In this document: positions 39,242 through 48,598 of the stretch, one piece after another
How the letters are laid out: the number at the start of each line of letters is the position of its first letter
Numbering within the stretch: position 1 is the stretch's first letter
The notes under the pieces: generated by a model
Database searches by the model: none
What the model saw: only the letters and a program-made list of their open reading frames with translations
What the model was told of the DNA's origin: nothing
Translations under genes and position numbers: made by a program
Assembly: GCA_003282825.1 (NCBI GenBank)
Contig: QBYM01000004.1
Span: 1-64,000, forward strand
Direction: 5' to 3'
DNA length: 64,000 bases
DNA from: Pelagibacteraceae bacterium AG-325-J17
Lineage (GTDB): Bacteria; Pseudomonadota; Alphaproteobacteria; Pelagibacterales; Pelagibacteraceae

Positions 39242-40333
39242 ATGGACACAATTTTATTAATTATTTTAGTTTCTTTGTTAGGCACAACATTAGCTATTTT
39301 GTATTTGAATATCAGATCTAAACCCAAGTCAGAAAGTAAAGAGCCAGAAGAAATAGCTAACTTAAAAACTGAAATAGTTACATTAAAAGATACATTAAAT
39401 AATACTATCAATACTTCACTTGGTACCATGTCGACTTCCTTCAATGCATTATCAACTGGGGTTACAAAAGATATGACTGAAGCCTTAACAAAAGTTGATG
39501 AGAAGGTTGGTAGTTTTAATCAACAGGTACAATTACTAAATCAAAGCCAGGAGGGTATTACTAAAATTTTAGCAGGTGTTAAAAAATATGGAACTTTAGC
39601 AGAGTATTCTCTTGATGCTTTAATTAAAGATTTATTGCCTGCATCTCAATTCATGACAAATGTTAAAATGAAAGAAGATACGAGTGAAAATGTAGAATTT
39701 GCAATTAAACTTCAAGGAGATGTTTTAGTTCCAGTAGACTCTCATTTTCCTGTAGAAAAATTTAAAGCAATTACTGATGCACATGAAGCCGATGATAAAA
39801 GAGAAGTTGCTGATGCTAGAACAAAACTAGCAAGTGCTTTTAAAGCTAAAGCTAAAAGTGTAATGGAAAAATATATAGTTCCACCTAAATCAACAGATTT
39901 TGCAATAGTGTATGCACCAACAGAGAGTCTTTATAAAGAATTGACTGAATATCAAGATCCAAGCACAAAAGAGCTATTAACTCAAGAACTAATGAAAAAA
40001 TATAAAATAGTAATTTGTGGCCCTAATACTCTTTCAGCTTATTTACAATCCTTACATATGGGATTTCAATCACTGAAAGTTCAAAAAGGGGCTACAGAAA
40101 TATATAATCATCTTAAAACTATCACCACAAGATTTGAAAAACATTTCGATAATATAATTACACTTAGAAAAAAATTAGAAGAAGCGATGAATGTGGTAGA
40201 TAAGTTTGGTACTGATGCAAGATCAATTAGTAGAACTTTAGAAAATATAAAAGATCCCGAGCAGGTTGAGAAAGCTGTTCAAACAGAAAATGTAGAAAAA
40301 TTTGTTGAAAGAAATAAACAGCTTAAAAATTAA
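39242..40333 (+). CDS. rmuC: DNA recombination protein RmuC
   Basis: A 363-aa protein. An N-terminal membrane anchor (ILLIILVSLLGTTLAILYL) is followed by a coiled-coil stretch (about 30-115) and the RmuC core with PVDSHFPVEKFKAI, FAIVYAPTESLYKEL and VICGPNTLSAYL. RmuC is a predicted PD-(D/E)XK-like nuclease that limits inversions at short repeats. It is followed by two more nuclease genes. Confidence 0.93.
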   Translation: MDTILLIILVSLLGTTLAILYLNIRSKPKSESKEPEEIANLKTEIVTLKDTLNNTINTSLGTMSTSFNALSTGVTKDMTEALTKVDEKVGSFNQQVQLLNQSQEGITKILAGVKKYGTLAEYSLDALIKDLLPASQFMTNVKMKEDTSENVEFAIKLQGDVLVPVDSHFPVEKFKAITDAHEADDKREVADARTKLASAFKAKAKSVMEKYIVPPKSTDFAIVYAPTESLYKELTEYQDPSTKELLTQELMKKYKIVICGPNTLSAYLQSLHMGFQSLKVQKGATEIYNHLKTITTRFEKHFDNIITLRKKLEEAMNVVDKFGTDARSISRTLENIKDPEQVEKAVQTENVEKFVERNKQLKN

Positions 40334-40370
40334 TTTCTTTTTTCCTTTAATACCGATTATAAGAAACTTC

Positions 40371-41057
40371 ATGCAATGGAATAGAAAATATGATTATCCT
40401 TCGTCATCAAGAGCAACAGTAGATGGAATTAGAAGATATGTACTAGGAGAGTCAAAACTACCAAGTGTTACTTCAATTTTAGATGCAACCAAATCTGAAG
40501 AAGATAAAGCAGCTTTAGCCAATTGGCGCGAAAGAACTGGTCAAAAAGAAGCCGAAGCAATTACAAAAGCTGCGAGCAGTCGAGGTTCTAAAATGCATAA
40601 TTATTTAGAGTCTTTTCTTTTAGGAAGAGAAAATTTAAGTTTTTTTGAAGATGGTGAACAATACAAATCTATGGCTAAACAAATTATTGATAAAGGTTTA
40701 AAAAATAGGTTAGAAGAAATATGGGGAGTTGAATGTACTCTTTACTATCCAGAAAAATATGCAGGAACTGCTGACTGTGTTGGTGTTTATGAAGGACAAT
40801 CTTGCATAATTGATTTTAAGCAATCTAATAAACCAAAAAAAGCTGAGTATATAGATTCATGGTTTTTACAAACCAGCGCGTATTCTTTAGCTCACAATAT
40901 TGTGTATAATACAAACATCACATCTTGTGTAATTCTTGTTTGTACAGTAGATAATCTATTTCAAGAATTTAAGATTCAAGGCTCAGAATTAATTACTTAC
41001 CAAAATTTATTCTTAGGAAGACTAAAAAAATTTAATGAACTCTCAAATTTAATTTAA
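40371..41057 (+). CDS. PD-(D/E)XK nuclease, MGME1-like exonuclease
   Basis: I use the Met at 40371 (MQWNRKYDYP; 228 aa) rather than the ORF-track start at 40302, which lies inside rmuC. Features are LPSVTSILDAT, RGSKMHNYLE, the acidic site GTADCVGVY and the D-x-K core IIDFKQSNKPKK with a following LQTSAYS. This order resembles the single-strand exonucleases related to mitochondrial MGME1 and phage exonucleases. Substrate is inferred; it lies 2 nt before exonuclease I. Confidence 0.72.
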   Translation: MQWNRKYDYPSSSRATVDGIRRYVLGESKLPSVTSILDATKSEEDKAALANWRERTGQKEAEAITKAASSRGSKMHNYLESFLLGRENLSFFEDGEQYKSMAKQIIDKGLKNRLEEIWGVECTLYYPEKYAGTADCVGVYEGQSCIIDFKQSNKPKKAEYIDSWFLQTSAYSLAHNIVYNTNITSCVILVCTVDNLFQEFKIQGSELITYQNLFLGRLKKFNELSNLI

Positions 41058-41059
41058 AA

Positions 41060-42496
41060 ATGGATAAAATAGTAATTTACGACACAGAAACGACTAACAG
41101 TACTATTTGGGGATCAATTATTGAAGTCGGGGCAATTGTAGTTGATAAAAATCTTAAAGAGATTGGAAAACTAAATATCAGAGGCAGAATGCCAGAAGGA
41201 GAAGTCCCTTCTGCTAAAGCACTTTTAGTTAACTCTACAAGTATTGATTTACTTACTAAAGGCAATTATTCACATTATGAATTTTTAAGTGCAGTTGAAA
41301 ATTTCTTTATAAAAGCTGCTCCAGCTATGTTTATGGGCTGGAGTAATTTAAATTTTGACAGAAGAATGTTTCATTTCAATTTTTTCAAGGGAAATAGGTA
41401 TCCTTATTTAACTCACTCTTCACCAAATCAGGAACACGATGGCTTACATGTAGCAAGAGCTGCTCAAACTATAGATTCTAAAACATTAAAAACAGAATTA
41501 ACAGAAGCAGGAAATGAGAGTTTGGCCTTGGAGGGTTTGGCCCGTCAGCAAGGTTTTGATATTTCAGCAGCACACACTGCTTATGTAGACGCACATAATT
41601 CCTTAAAAATTTTAAGAATTATAAAAGACAAACATAAAACAAATTGGGAAAAATTTTTAGGCACTTCGACAAAAAGTAGTGTGGAGTCTATTTTAAAAGG
41701 TGAGGGTATATATTCAATTTTTGAAAATGTTAAAGGGAGAAATATGATGTATCTAGTTTGCACATTACATCCAAATCATTGCTTTCATCCTTCTTATGCA
41801 TCTTGGGGTTATTTATGGGATTTAAGAAGAGATCCAGAGCCATTTTTAAATATGTCAGTCAATGAGCTTAAAGCAAATTTAAAAAAGATTAGTCCTAAAG
41901 CAACTCGAGTGATTAAAACCAATAAAGCTCCAATAGTTTTAGATAAAAAGTTTGCATTAAAAGAAAAGGCTTATGCTGATCTTGATTTAGAGACAATTAA
42001 AAAAAGAGCAGAATTAGTAAGAAGTAGTGAAAAATTTTGTCAAAATATTCAAATTATTAATAGGGAAGCAGCAGAGGAAAAAGCACAAACCAAAACCCAA
42101 GAAGATTTATTACCTGAGGAAACTCTTTATGAAAAATTTATCCCTAACAAAGATACAGCTTTATTCAAAATATGGCATAGCTCTTCCTGGGAAGAAAAAT
42201 TAAGAATGTTAGATAAATTTCAAGATAAAAGATGTAGCTGGTTTGGACAAAAAATTATCTATCAAGAGGCACCACAAATTTTACCACCAGATTTATACAA
42301 AAATATTAAAAGTGAAATTGCGAGACGAATTTTAAGTAAAAACAAAGAAAAGTGGCAAACAATTGGAATGGCTTATAATGAAATCGATATATTACGAGAT
42401 CAAGCAGATAATAAAGATGATGATGAAGAACTTAAAAAATTAGATGAAATTAATGAATTTATTATGTCTATTGAAAAAAAATATGAAATTGCCTAG
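41060..42496 (+). CDS. sbcB: Exodeoxyribonuclease I
   Basis: A 478-aa single-strand 3'-5' DNA exonuclease. The DEDDh fold shows IYDTETTNSTIWGSIIEVGA (motif I), FMGWSNLNFDRRMFH (motif II) and HTAYVDAHNSLKIL (motif III). The SH3-like and helical C-terminal parts follow, ending in an acidic tail. It degrades single strands during recombination and mismatch repair. It is the third in a row of DNA-processing genes. Confidence 0.93.
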   Translation: MDKIVIYDTETTNSTIWGSIIEVGAIVVDKNLKEIGKLNIRGRMPEGEVPSAKALLVNSTSIDLLTKGNYSHYEFLSAVENFFIKAAPAMFMGWSNLNFDRRMFHFNFFKGNRYPYLTHSSPNQEHDGLHVARAAQTIDSKTLKTELTEAGNESLALEGLARQQGFDISAAHTAYVDAHNSLKILRIIKDKHKTNWEKFLGTSTKSSVESILKGEGIYSIFENVKGRNMMYLVCTLHPNHCFHPSYASWGYLWDLRRDPEPFLNMSVNELKANLKKISPKATRVIKTNKAPIVLDKKFALKEKAYADLDLETIKKRAELVRSSEKFCQNIQIINREAAEEKAQTKTQEDLLPEETLYEKFIPNKDTALFKIWHSSSWEEKLRMLDKFQDKRCSWFGQKIIYQEAPQILPPDLYKNIKSEIARRILSKNKEKWQTIGMAYNEIDILRDQADNKDDDEELKKLDEINEFIMSIEKKYEIA

Positions 42497-42530
42497 TTGA
42501 CTTTAGGACACTAATTTATAGAAAGGGATT

Positions 42531-42848
42531 ATGCTTGTAGATTTTAAAGATGAAGACTTTGATAATAAAGTTAAAAATGAAGATGTGTCAGTTATTCAAT
42601 TTAGTGCTGCTTGGTGTGGACCATGTAAGGCCTTAAAGCCAGTTATGGATAAATTAGCTGAAGAGTATAAAGATAAAGCAGGATTTTATTATGCAGATAT
42701 TGAAGATGGTGGGATAAATACAGGAAGTGCTGCAGGAATAAGAGGTGTGCCCACAGTTATTATTTACAAAAAGGGTATAGAAGTAGATAGGAAAGTTGGT
42801 GGAGTACCAGAAAGCCACATGAAAGAATTTTTAGAAAAAAATATCTAA
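42531..42848 (+). CDS. trxA: Thioredoxin
   Basis: A 105-aa thioredoxin with the redox site WCGPCK (about residues 28-33), cis-proline region GVPTVIIYKKG and C-terminal helix. GAAAGG is close upstream (AGAAAGGGATT before ATG). It reduces cytoplasmic disulfides. Its end overlaps the convergent folC by 4 nt. Confidence 0.9.
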   Translation: MLVDFKDEDFDNKVKNEDVSVIQFSAAWCGPCKALKPVMDKLAEEYKDKAGFYYADIEDGGINTGSAAGIRGVPTVIIYKKGIEVDRKVGGVPESHMKEFLEKNI

Positions 42849-44107
42849 TTTAAGTTTAAAACTTCTGAACATAAATAAAGTGATCCAGTAATTATTAATA
42901 AGTCTCCTCGATTTAATTTTATAGATTTTATAGCCTTTTCAACACTTTCTGCATACTTTACATTTGGTAAGTGATTAAATTTATCTTTTAACTTTTTACC
43001 GCTAATAGCATTTGGTTGATTTGGTATATCAACAGTTGTAATTGATGAAATATTTTTTAGATATCCAATATAACTTTCATGGTCTTTATTGGCCATCATG
43101 CCAACTATTATATGTTTATTACAATCTAAACTTTGGAGGTAATCATTTAATACCCTTGCACCATCTTCATTATGATCTCCTGATATTAAAAATAGATTAT
43201 CCTTAACTAAATTTTTTAAGTTTCCAGTAGTAATCTCTTGAAGTCTTGCAATGTTGTTAATTTTTTGGATGCCTATTTTGATATTTTCATCTTTTATATT
43301 AAAATCTAACATTCTTAAGGTTGCTATAGCGGTTGAGATATTCTCTAATTGATAAAGACCAAGAACATTTGGTTCTGGTAGTTTCAATCCACCAAATTTA
43401 TCCTCATAATAAAAGTAACCATTTTCTCCATTTGTAAAAGAAAAGTCTTCATTAAAGAAAATCTTGTTTGATTGATTCTTAGAAATATTCCTTTTGATAT
43501 AGTTCATCGTATTTTGATTTTGTTTTGCTACTATGACATTTGAATTCAAAAGATTTGAAGTTTTTTCAAAAACAATTTTCTCAATAGTTTGGTCATTTTT
43601 AGGAAGCCAATCCAAATGATCTTTGCTTATTGATGTTATGATGGTTGCTAAATTTTTCTTTAGTATGTTAGTGGCATCAAATCTAAAAAATAACCCAGAC
43701 TCAACTAAGTTAATATTCTTTGGATATTGAGCAGCCTTATAAAAGTAACATGCTGTAAGAATTTCAAAAAAAGTAATTGGCTGATTATTATTAACTTTTT
43801 CTACTTCTTCAAAGAGGTCAGCTAGTTCATCATCTTTCAGCTCCTGGTTATTAAATACAAACCTTTCATTTATCTTTTGTATGTGGGGGCTAGTGTAAAC
43901 ATTGCATTTTATATTTGCCTCTTTTAAGATTGAATAACATGCTTGAATGGTTGAATTTTTCCCATTTGTGCCCACCACATTTATAGCTTTAATTTTATCT
44001 TGTGGATTTCCAAGCTTTTCACAAAGATTTAAAATTCGATCTAGGCTTAGATCAATTTCTTTAGGATGCAACTTTAGAAAGCGACTGAGTATTTTCTGTA
44101 GTTTCAT
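42845..44107 (-). CDS. folC: Bifunctional folylpolyglutamate synthase / dihydrofolate synthase
   Basis: A 420-aa Mur-ligase-type enzyme that adds glutamate to dihydropteroate and folates. VVGTNGKNSTIQA is the ATP loop (usually GTNGKGS), YTSPHIQKINERF the omega-loop region, and SGDHNEDGARVL the ligase domain. The N-terminus KILSRFLKLHPKEIDLSLDRI is family-like, so the start at 44107 is credible although it overlaps accD by 47 nt. It is the last gene of the long minus-strand run. Confidence 0.95.
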   Translation of the reverse strand: MKLQKILSRFLKLHPKEIDLSLDRILNLCEKLGNPQDKIKAINVVGTNGKNSTIQACYSILKEANIKCNVYTSPHIQKINERFVFNNQELKDDELADLFEEVEKVNNNQPITFFEILTACYFYKAAQYPKNINLVESGLFFRFDATNILKKNLATIITSISKDHLDWLPKNDQTIEKIVFEKTSNLLNSNVIVAKQNQNTMNYIKRNISKNQSNKIFFNEDFSFTNGENGYFYYEDKFGGLKLPEPNVLGLYQLENISTAIATLRMLDFNIKDENIKIGIQKINNIARLQEITTGNLKNLVKDNLFLISGDHNEDGARVLNDYLQSLDCNKHIIVGMMANKDHESYIGYLKNISSITTVDIPNQPNAISGKKLKDKFNHLPNVKYAESVEKAIKSIKLNRGDLLIITGSLYLCSEVLNLN

Positions 44108-44990
44108 TTCCTTCAGTGCTTATAGCAGAATTTTTCCTTAACAATATTGATAATAAATTTCCAATTTTTTCAGACAGATTTTTTCTTTCAATAATTATGT
44201 CTACAAAACCAGTTTTTTCAACATATTCGCTTTTTTGAAAACCCTCTGGTAGCTCTTCTTTGACAGTGCCCTGAATTACTCTTGCACCAGCAAAAGCTAT
44301 TAAAGCTCCTGGTTCAGCAATATGAATATCACCTAACATAGCATATGAAGCTGTAATACCCCCAGCCGTTGGATCAGTAATACAAACTAAGTAAGGAAGA
44401 TTATTTTTTTTAAGTTCATTAATTGCAAGAGTTGTTCTAGTCATTTGAGATAATGAAATTAAACTTTCCATCATCCTCATTCCACCACCAGCGCTAATAC
44501 ATAAAAATGGAGTTTTATTTTCTATAGCGTGTTGAATACCATACAGAAAAGCCTCTCCTTCAGCAGCAGCCATTGAGGCTCCTAAAAAATCAAAGTCAGA
44601 TGCCACTGCAGTGATTTTAATATTATTAATTGATCCACTTACCACCATCATTCCACAATCCATTCCAGTTTTTTTTCGTGCACTCTTTAATCTGTCTTTA
44701 TAAGATTTTGAGTCTGTCCATTCTAAAGGATCATCTTTTGGAATAGGTGTTTTAAAAATCTCATAATTATTTTTTCCAAATAAAATATCAAATCTTTGTC
44801 TCGGTTTTATACGATGATGTTTATTACAGTCAGAACATACCCAAAGGTTTTCTTCCAAATCTTTCTTTAAGATTGGACCTTTACAGCATGACGTCCAGTC
44901 ACTATTAGCTATATCTTCTTTGGATGCTCTTTTATGTATAGCAGTTTTAATTTTTTCACCTGCTTTTATTATTTTAGTAATCCAATTCAT
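44061..44990 (-). CDS. accD: Acetyl-CoA carboxylase carboxyltransferase subunit beta
   Basis: A 309-aa subunit that, with AccA, transfers CO2 from biotin to acetyl-CoA. The N-terminal zinc ribbon (CCKGPILKKDLEENLWVCSDC) and crotonase-like core (ISAGGGMRMMESLISLSQM, ITDPTAGGITASYAM) are intact. The gene order trpF-trpB-trpA-accD-folC is a classic alphaproteobacterial set. It overlaps trpA by 4 nt and folC by 47 nt. Confidence 0.97.
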   Translation of the reverse strand: MNWITKIIKAGEKIKTAIHKRASKEDIANSDWTSCCKGPILKKDLEENLWVCSDCNKHHRIKPRQRFDILFGKNNYEIFKTPIPKDDPLEWTDSKSYKDRLKSARKKTGMDCGMMVVSGSINNIKITAVASDFDFLGASMAAAEGEAFLYGIQHAIENKTPFLCISAGGGMRMMESLISLSQMTRTTLAINELKKNNLPYLVCITDPTAGGITASYAMLGDIHIAEPGALIAFAGARVIQGTVKEELPEGFQKSEYVEKTGFVDIIIERKNLSEKIGNLLSILLRKNSAISTEGNETTENTQSLSKVAS

Positions 44991-45790
44991 TTAATTTTAT
45001 TTTTTAATTTTCTCACTACATTAGTAACATTTATGACAGTATTTTGTCTTTTTTTAATTGATTTTGTAATTTCTTTGCAAATCGCACTTCCAACAACTAA
45101 TCCATCAGCCTTTTTCAATAATTTTATAGTCTTTTCAGTAATACCGAATCCAATTACAACATTTTTTGATTTATTTTGTTTTTTAATTTTTTGGTATTCT
45201 TGAATTATTCTTTTTGGTGAAACTTTTAATTTTCCTCCTGTAGTAGATAACATACTAATATAATATATCATGTCATGAGAGTCTTTGATAATTTTTTTTA
45301 ATCTTAATTTAGAGGTAGTAGGCGAAATAAGCTGAATAAAATTAATCTTATTTTTTTTGCATTTTGAAGCAAAAATTTTATTTTCTGGATGAGGTAGATC
45401 CACAACTATTAAGCCATCAACTTTTGATTTCTTACATTTTTTAATAAATTTATTTTCGTTGTATTGATAAATCATATTATAATAGCCCATTAGTATAATT
45501 GGTTTGTCTTTTCTAAATTTCTTAAATTTGCTTACAATCGAAAAGATATCATTTATTTTAACCCCATTTTTTATTGCACGATAAGCACTTGTTTGAATTT
45601 GTCCCCCATCTGCAATAGGTGTGTTATGTGGAAATCCTAATTCACAAATATCAGCATATTTTGAGATTGATTTTAAAATTTCTAATGATTTTTTTTTAGT
45701 ATTGTCACCTGCTACAGTGTAGGTAAGAAGAGCAGGCCTATTTTCTTTTTTAGCTTTTTTAAAAGATTGATTTATTAGAGAATTATTCAT
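44987..45790 (-). CDS. trpA: Tryptophan synthase alpha subunit
   Basis: A 267-aa TIM barrel that cleaves indole-3-glycerol phosphate to indole for TrpB. It has ICELGFPHNTPIADGGQIQ (catalytic Glu), VDGLIVVDLPHPE (catalytic Asp region), ISMLSTTGG and VIGFGITEK. It shares one base with trpB and overlaps accD by 4 nt. Confidence 0.96.
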   Translation of the reverse strand: MNNSLINQSFKKAKKENRPALLTYTVAGDNTKKKSLEILKSISKYADICELGFPHNTPIADGGQIQTSAYRAIKNGVKINDIFSIVSKFKKFRKDKPIILMGYYNMIYQYNENKFIKKCKKSKVDGLIVVDLPHPENKIFASKCKKNKINFIQLISPTTSKLRLKKIIKDSHDMIYYISMLSTTGGKLKVSPKRIIQEYQKIKKQNKSKNVVIGFGITEKTIKLLKKADGLVVGSAICKEITKSIKKRQNTVINVTNVVRKLKNKIK

Positions 45791-47019
45791 TAATATTTAC
45801 CCAATCTATCCTTTAAAATATCTCTATCTTTTTTGGCATCCCCACAGGAATTGACTATTAAAATTGTATCCTTACTTAATTTCGGTGCAATCTTTATGGC
45901 TTCAGCAAAAGCATGACTTGGTTCTAAACTTGGATTTAGTTTTTCAAATTTTGTTACCATCTTATATGCGTTTAAAGCAGCTTCATCTGTTGCATACGTA
46001 TATCTTGCTCTTTTGGTATCTTTCAAAAAACAATGAATCGGACTAACTCCAGGATAATCAAGACCAGCACTGATTGACTCTGTATCTTGAATTTGTCCCT
46101 CATTATTTTGACATACATAAGACGCGGCACCATGCAAAATTCCAATCTTAGCATTTCTACTTAAAGGAGCTGCATGTAATTTTGATTTCTTAGGTCCTCC
46201 AGCTTCTACACCAATTAATTCAATATGCTTTTTATCATAATCAATAAATTCGCTCCAAAAACCATAAGCTGAACTTCCACCTCCAACACAGTTAATTAAT
46301 TTTATTTTTTTTGGAATTTTCTTAAATTCTTTTTTCAATTGAATTTTAAGTTCTCTTGAGATTTGAGCTGTAGACCATCCACAGATTTTAACAAAAATGT
46401 TAGGGCCAACAGTTGAACCCACACACATGTGAGTATTATCACAATTTGAAACCCAATATCTCATACATTCACTCACTGCATCTACTAAAGTTTGACTTCC
46501 AGAATATACTGGTACAATCTCTGCACCATTTCTTCTCATTGCATCACAATTTGGTTTTTGTCTCTTAATATCTTTAGCTCCCATAAAAATTTTACATTTT
46601 AGACCAAACTTTTTTGCCGCCATACTTAGCATTTTTCCCGCATATCCAGCACCTGTATCACCTACTATATATTTTTTACCCATTGCCTTACAGATTAAGG
46701 CGTGAACAGTTGCATTATATATTTTGTGAGCTCCACCATTTGCCTCTGAAACAACTTTTGCCCAAATTTGTGCACCACCCAAATGACTAGATAAATTTTC
46801 TAATTTAATAAATGATGTAGGAGATCCTACGTAATTTTTAAAATAAAAATCTCTTTTTTTTATAAAATTTCTTTTTTTTCTTAGTTTATGAAATTCTTTT
46901 GTAAGATCCTCTACAGGTTTTTTAAGAGTTTCTGGAATAAAACTTCCACCAAATTTACCACCCCAGAAACCAAATTTGTCGTGTTGATCAATTAAAGGAA
47001 TATTTTTTTTAAGCTTCAT
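45790..47019 (-). CDS. trpB: Tryptophan synthase beta subunit
   Basis: A 409-aa PLP enzyme that condenses indole with serine. The PLP lysine lies in GGAHKIYNATVHAL (family form SHKxNxAxxQAL). GDTGAGYAGKML and CVGGGSSAYGFWSEFID (canonical GGGSNAIG) form the phosphate and cofactor site, and GLDYPGVSP is conserved. A few positions in these motifs differ from the common TrpB consensus. It overlaps trpF by 11 nt. Confidence 0.95.
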   Translation of the reverse strand: MKLKKNIPLIDQHDKFGFWGGKFGGSFIPETLKKPVEDLTKEFHKLRKKRNFIKKRDFYFKNYVGSPTSFIKLENLSSHLGGAQIWAKVVSEANGGAHKIYNATVHALICKAMGKKYIVGDTGAGYAGKMLSMAAKKFGLKCKIFMGAKDIKRQKPNCDAMRRNGAEIVPVYSGSQTLVDAVSECMRYWVSNCDNTHMCVGSTVGPNIFVKICGWSTAQISRELKIQLKKEFKKIPKKIKLINCVGGGSSAYGFWSEFIDYDKKHIELIGVEAGGPKKSKLHAAPLSRNAKIGILHGAASYVCQNNEGQIQDTESISAGLDYPGVSPIHCFLKDTKRARYTYATDEAALNAYKMVTKFEKLNPSLEPSHAFAEAIKIAPKLSKDTILIVNSCGDAKKDRDILKDRLGKY

Positions 47020-47638
47020 TATTTAAATCAGTTAATTTATTTAAGAAAGTTTCTATTTTGTTAATATCTTTTAATCCAGAAGTTTCCAACCCTCCAGATA
47101 TATCAATAATATCTGCTATTTTCTTGTATTTTTCAAGATCATCATTAATCTGAATATTTCCTGCTAGCATTAGTTCTTTATCAGACTGGATATTCTCAAT
47201 TAAAGAATGATTGAATGACATACTTTTTTCGTATCCTTTACTATCAAATAAATAGATATCAGAAACATCCTTATATAACTGATAGTTTTTAACATCTTCA
47301 GAATTTTCAATAGTTAATGCGGTTATAATCTTTTTATTATATGTATTTTTTATAAATCTTATTTTATCAACACTACAGTTATAGAGCTGATAATAATCAA
47401 AGGGTAAATTTTTAATTTCTTCAAGAATAACTTTTTCAGGATTAACCAGGACTGCAACATAAAATGAATTTTTTTTATCAATATCAGTCAGCTCTATTAA
47501 TTTTTTTATATCAACATACCTTTTTGATTTTGGGTAATTAACAATGAAACCTATAAATTGAGGAGGACTTTTATGATTGACTATATACCTTAAAGTTTTG
47601 GTGTCAGAGACACCACAGATTTTTGATTTAAGAATCAT
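47009..47638 (-). CDS. trpF: Phosphoribosylanthranilate isomerase
   Basis: A 209-aa divergent TIM barrel. KSKICGVSDTKTL contains the catalytic cysteine (KICG), FIGFIVNYPKSKRYV the GF.. segment, LAGNIQINDD and DISGGLETSG the phosphate-binding part. It catalyses an early tryptophan step. The middle is poorly conserved, but the ends and operon place it firmly. It overlaps pyrF by 4 nt. Confidence 0.88.
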   Translation of the reverse strand: MILKSKICGVSDTKTLRYIVNHKSPPQFIGFIVNYPKSKRYVDIKKLIELTDIDKKNSFYVAVLVNPEKVILEEIKNLPFDYYQLYNCSVDKIRFIKNTYNKKIITALTIENSEDVKNYQLYKDVSDIYLFDSKGYEKSMSFNHSLIENIQSDKELMLAGNIQINDDLEKYKKIADIIDISGGLETSGLKDINKIETFLNKLTDLNNEA

Positions 47639-48309
47639 TGACTTAAATGATCGATTAAAGATGAAATATTTTTTTTAATGTTACCTTTAGTTATAGGCCT
47701 ACCTATTACCAGCCAATCACTTCCATTTTTAAAAGCTTGCTTGGGTGTTAAAACTCGTTTTTGATCATTAGCTTTTAGGTTAATTCTAATTCCAGGGGTA
47801 ATTATTTCTTTTTTAAATACTTTTTTGACTATAATTACTTCTTGAGGACTACATACTATGGCATCAAGTTTTGCTTTATTTGCTAATTTAGCTTGATGAT
47901 AAACTAATTTTCTTACATCTTTGTTAAAACCAATTTCTTTTAATGATTTATTATCCAGAGATGTCAAAATTGTGACTCCAACCAACTTAGTTTTACCTGA
48001 AACTTTTTTACAAGCTTTAAGGGCCTCTGGTCCGCTACTTATATGAATTGTCAAATAATTAACTTTTAAATCTTTAATTGCCTTAATTGTTGAAATACAT
48101 GTATTGGGTATATCGTGAAGTTTAAGATCCGCAAAAGTTATTTTATTTTTTAAATTTGATAAAAAGTTTCTACCATTCTTTGAGTTAAGAAACTCTAACC
48201 CAAATTTATAACCAATTTTTAGTTTTGGACTTTGTGTTTTTTTGATAATTTCTTTGATTTTTGAGATGTTATTAGTGTCACAAGCAACAAATATTTTATT
48301 CTTTTTCAT
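47635..48309 (-). CDS. pyrF: Orotidine 5'-phosphate decarboxylase
   Basis: A 224-aa enzyme making UMP. ACDTNNISKI, the catalytic FADLKLHDIPNT (D-x-K-x-x-D), TIHISSGPEAL, TPGIRIN and DWLVIGRPIT are present. pyrF followed by trpF is common in alphaproteobacteria. It overlaps ihfB by 14 nt. Confidence 0.95.
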   Translation of the reverse strand: MKKNKIFVACDTNNISKIKEIIKKTQSPKLKIGYKFGLEFLNSKNGRNFLSNLKNKITFADLKLHDIPNTCISTIKAIKDLKVNYLTIHISSGPEALKACKKVSGKTKLVGVTILTSLDNKSLKEIGFNKDVRKLVYHQAKLANKAKLDAIVCSPQEVIIVKKVFKKEIITPGIRINLKANDQKRVLTPKQAFKNGSDWLVIGRPITKGNIKKNISSLIDHLSQ

Positions 48310-48589
48310 TATTTAACTTTTTAAACAAGTCTTTTGACATTTTCCATTTTATTGTTCTTTTTTTTGGGACATTAATTTTTGTGCCTGTTTTAGGGTTTCT
48401 TCTTATTGACTCTCTCTGGATATTTGTACGGAATGTTCCAAATCCTCTTAATTCTACACCTTCACCTCGATTAAGAGTATTTCTAATTTCTTTTAAAATT
48501 ATATCTATAAGCTTATTTAAATCGCGAGATAGAAAATTAGGGTAGGATTTTTTTAACTGTTTTATTAGCTCTGATTTTACAATTGCCAA
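48296..48589 (-). CDS. ihfB: Integration host factor subunit beta
   Basis: A 97-aa HU/IHF-family DNA-bending protein: KSELIKQLKKSYPNFLSRDL, VELRGFGTFRTNIQRESIRRNPKTGTKINVP (the DNA-clasping arm), then IKWKMSKDL. It lies between rpsA (9-bp gap) and pyrF, a usual place for ihfB. The alpha subunit is not in the window. Confidence 0.93.
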   Translation of the reverse strand: MAIVKSELIKQLKKSYPNFLSRDLNKLIDIILKEIRNTLNRGEGVELRGFGTFRTNIQRESIRRNPKTGTKINVPKKRTIKWKMSKDLFKKLNNEKE

Positions 48590-48598
48590 TTTTATACT

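Noticed and set aside
40302-40370. N-terminal extension of the MGME1-like ORF
   Set aside because: It overlaps the end of rmuC; the Met at 40371 leaves a normal gap and matches the expected beginning of the domain.
40371-42496. Prophage remnant around the MGME1-like nuclease
   Set aside because: No phage structural, integrase or att sequences; neighbours are chromosomal repair genes.
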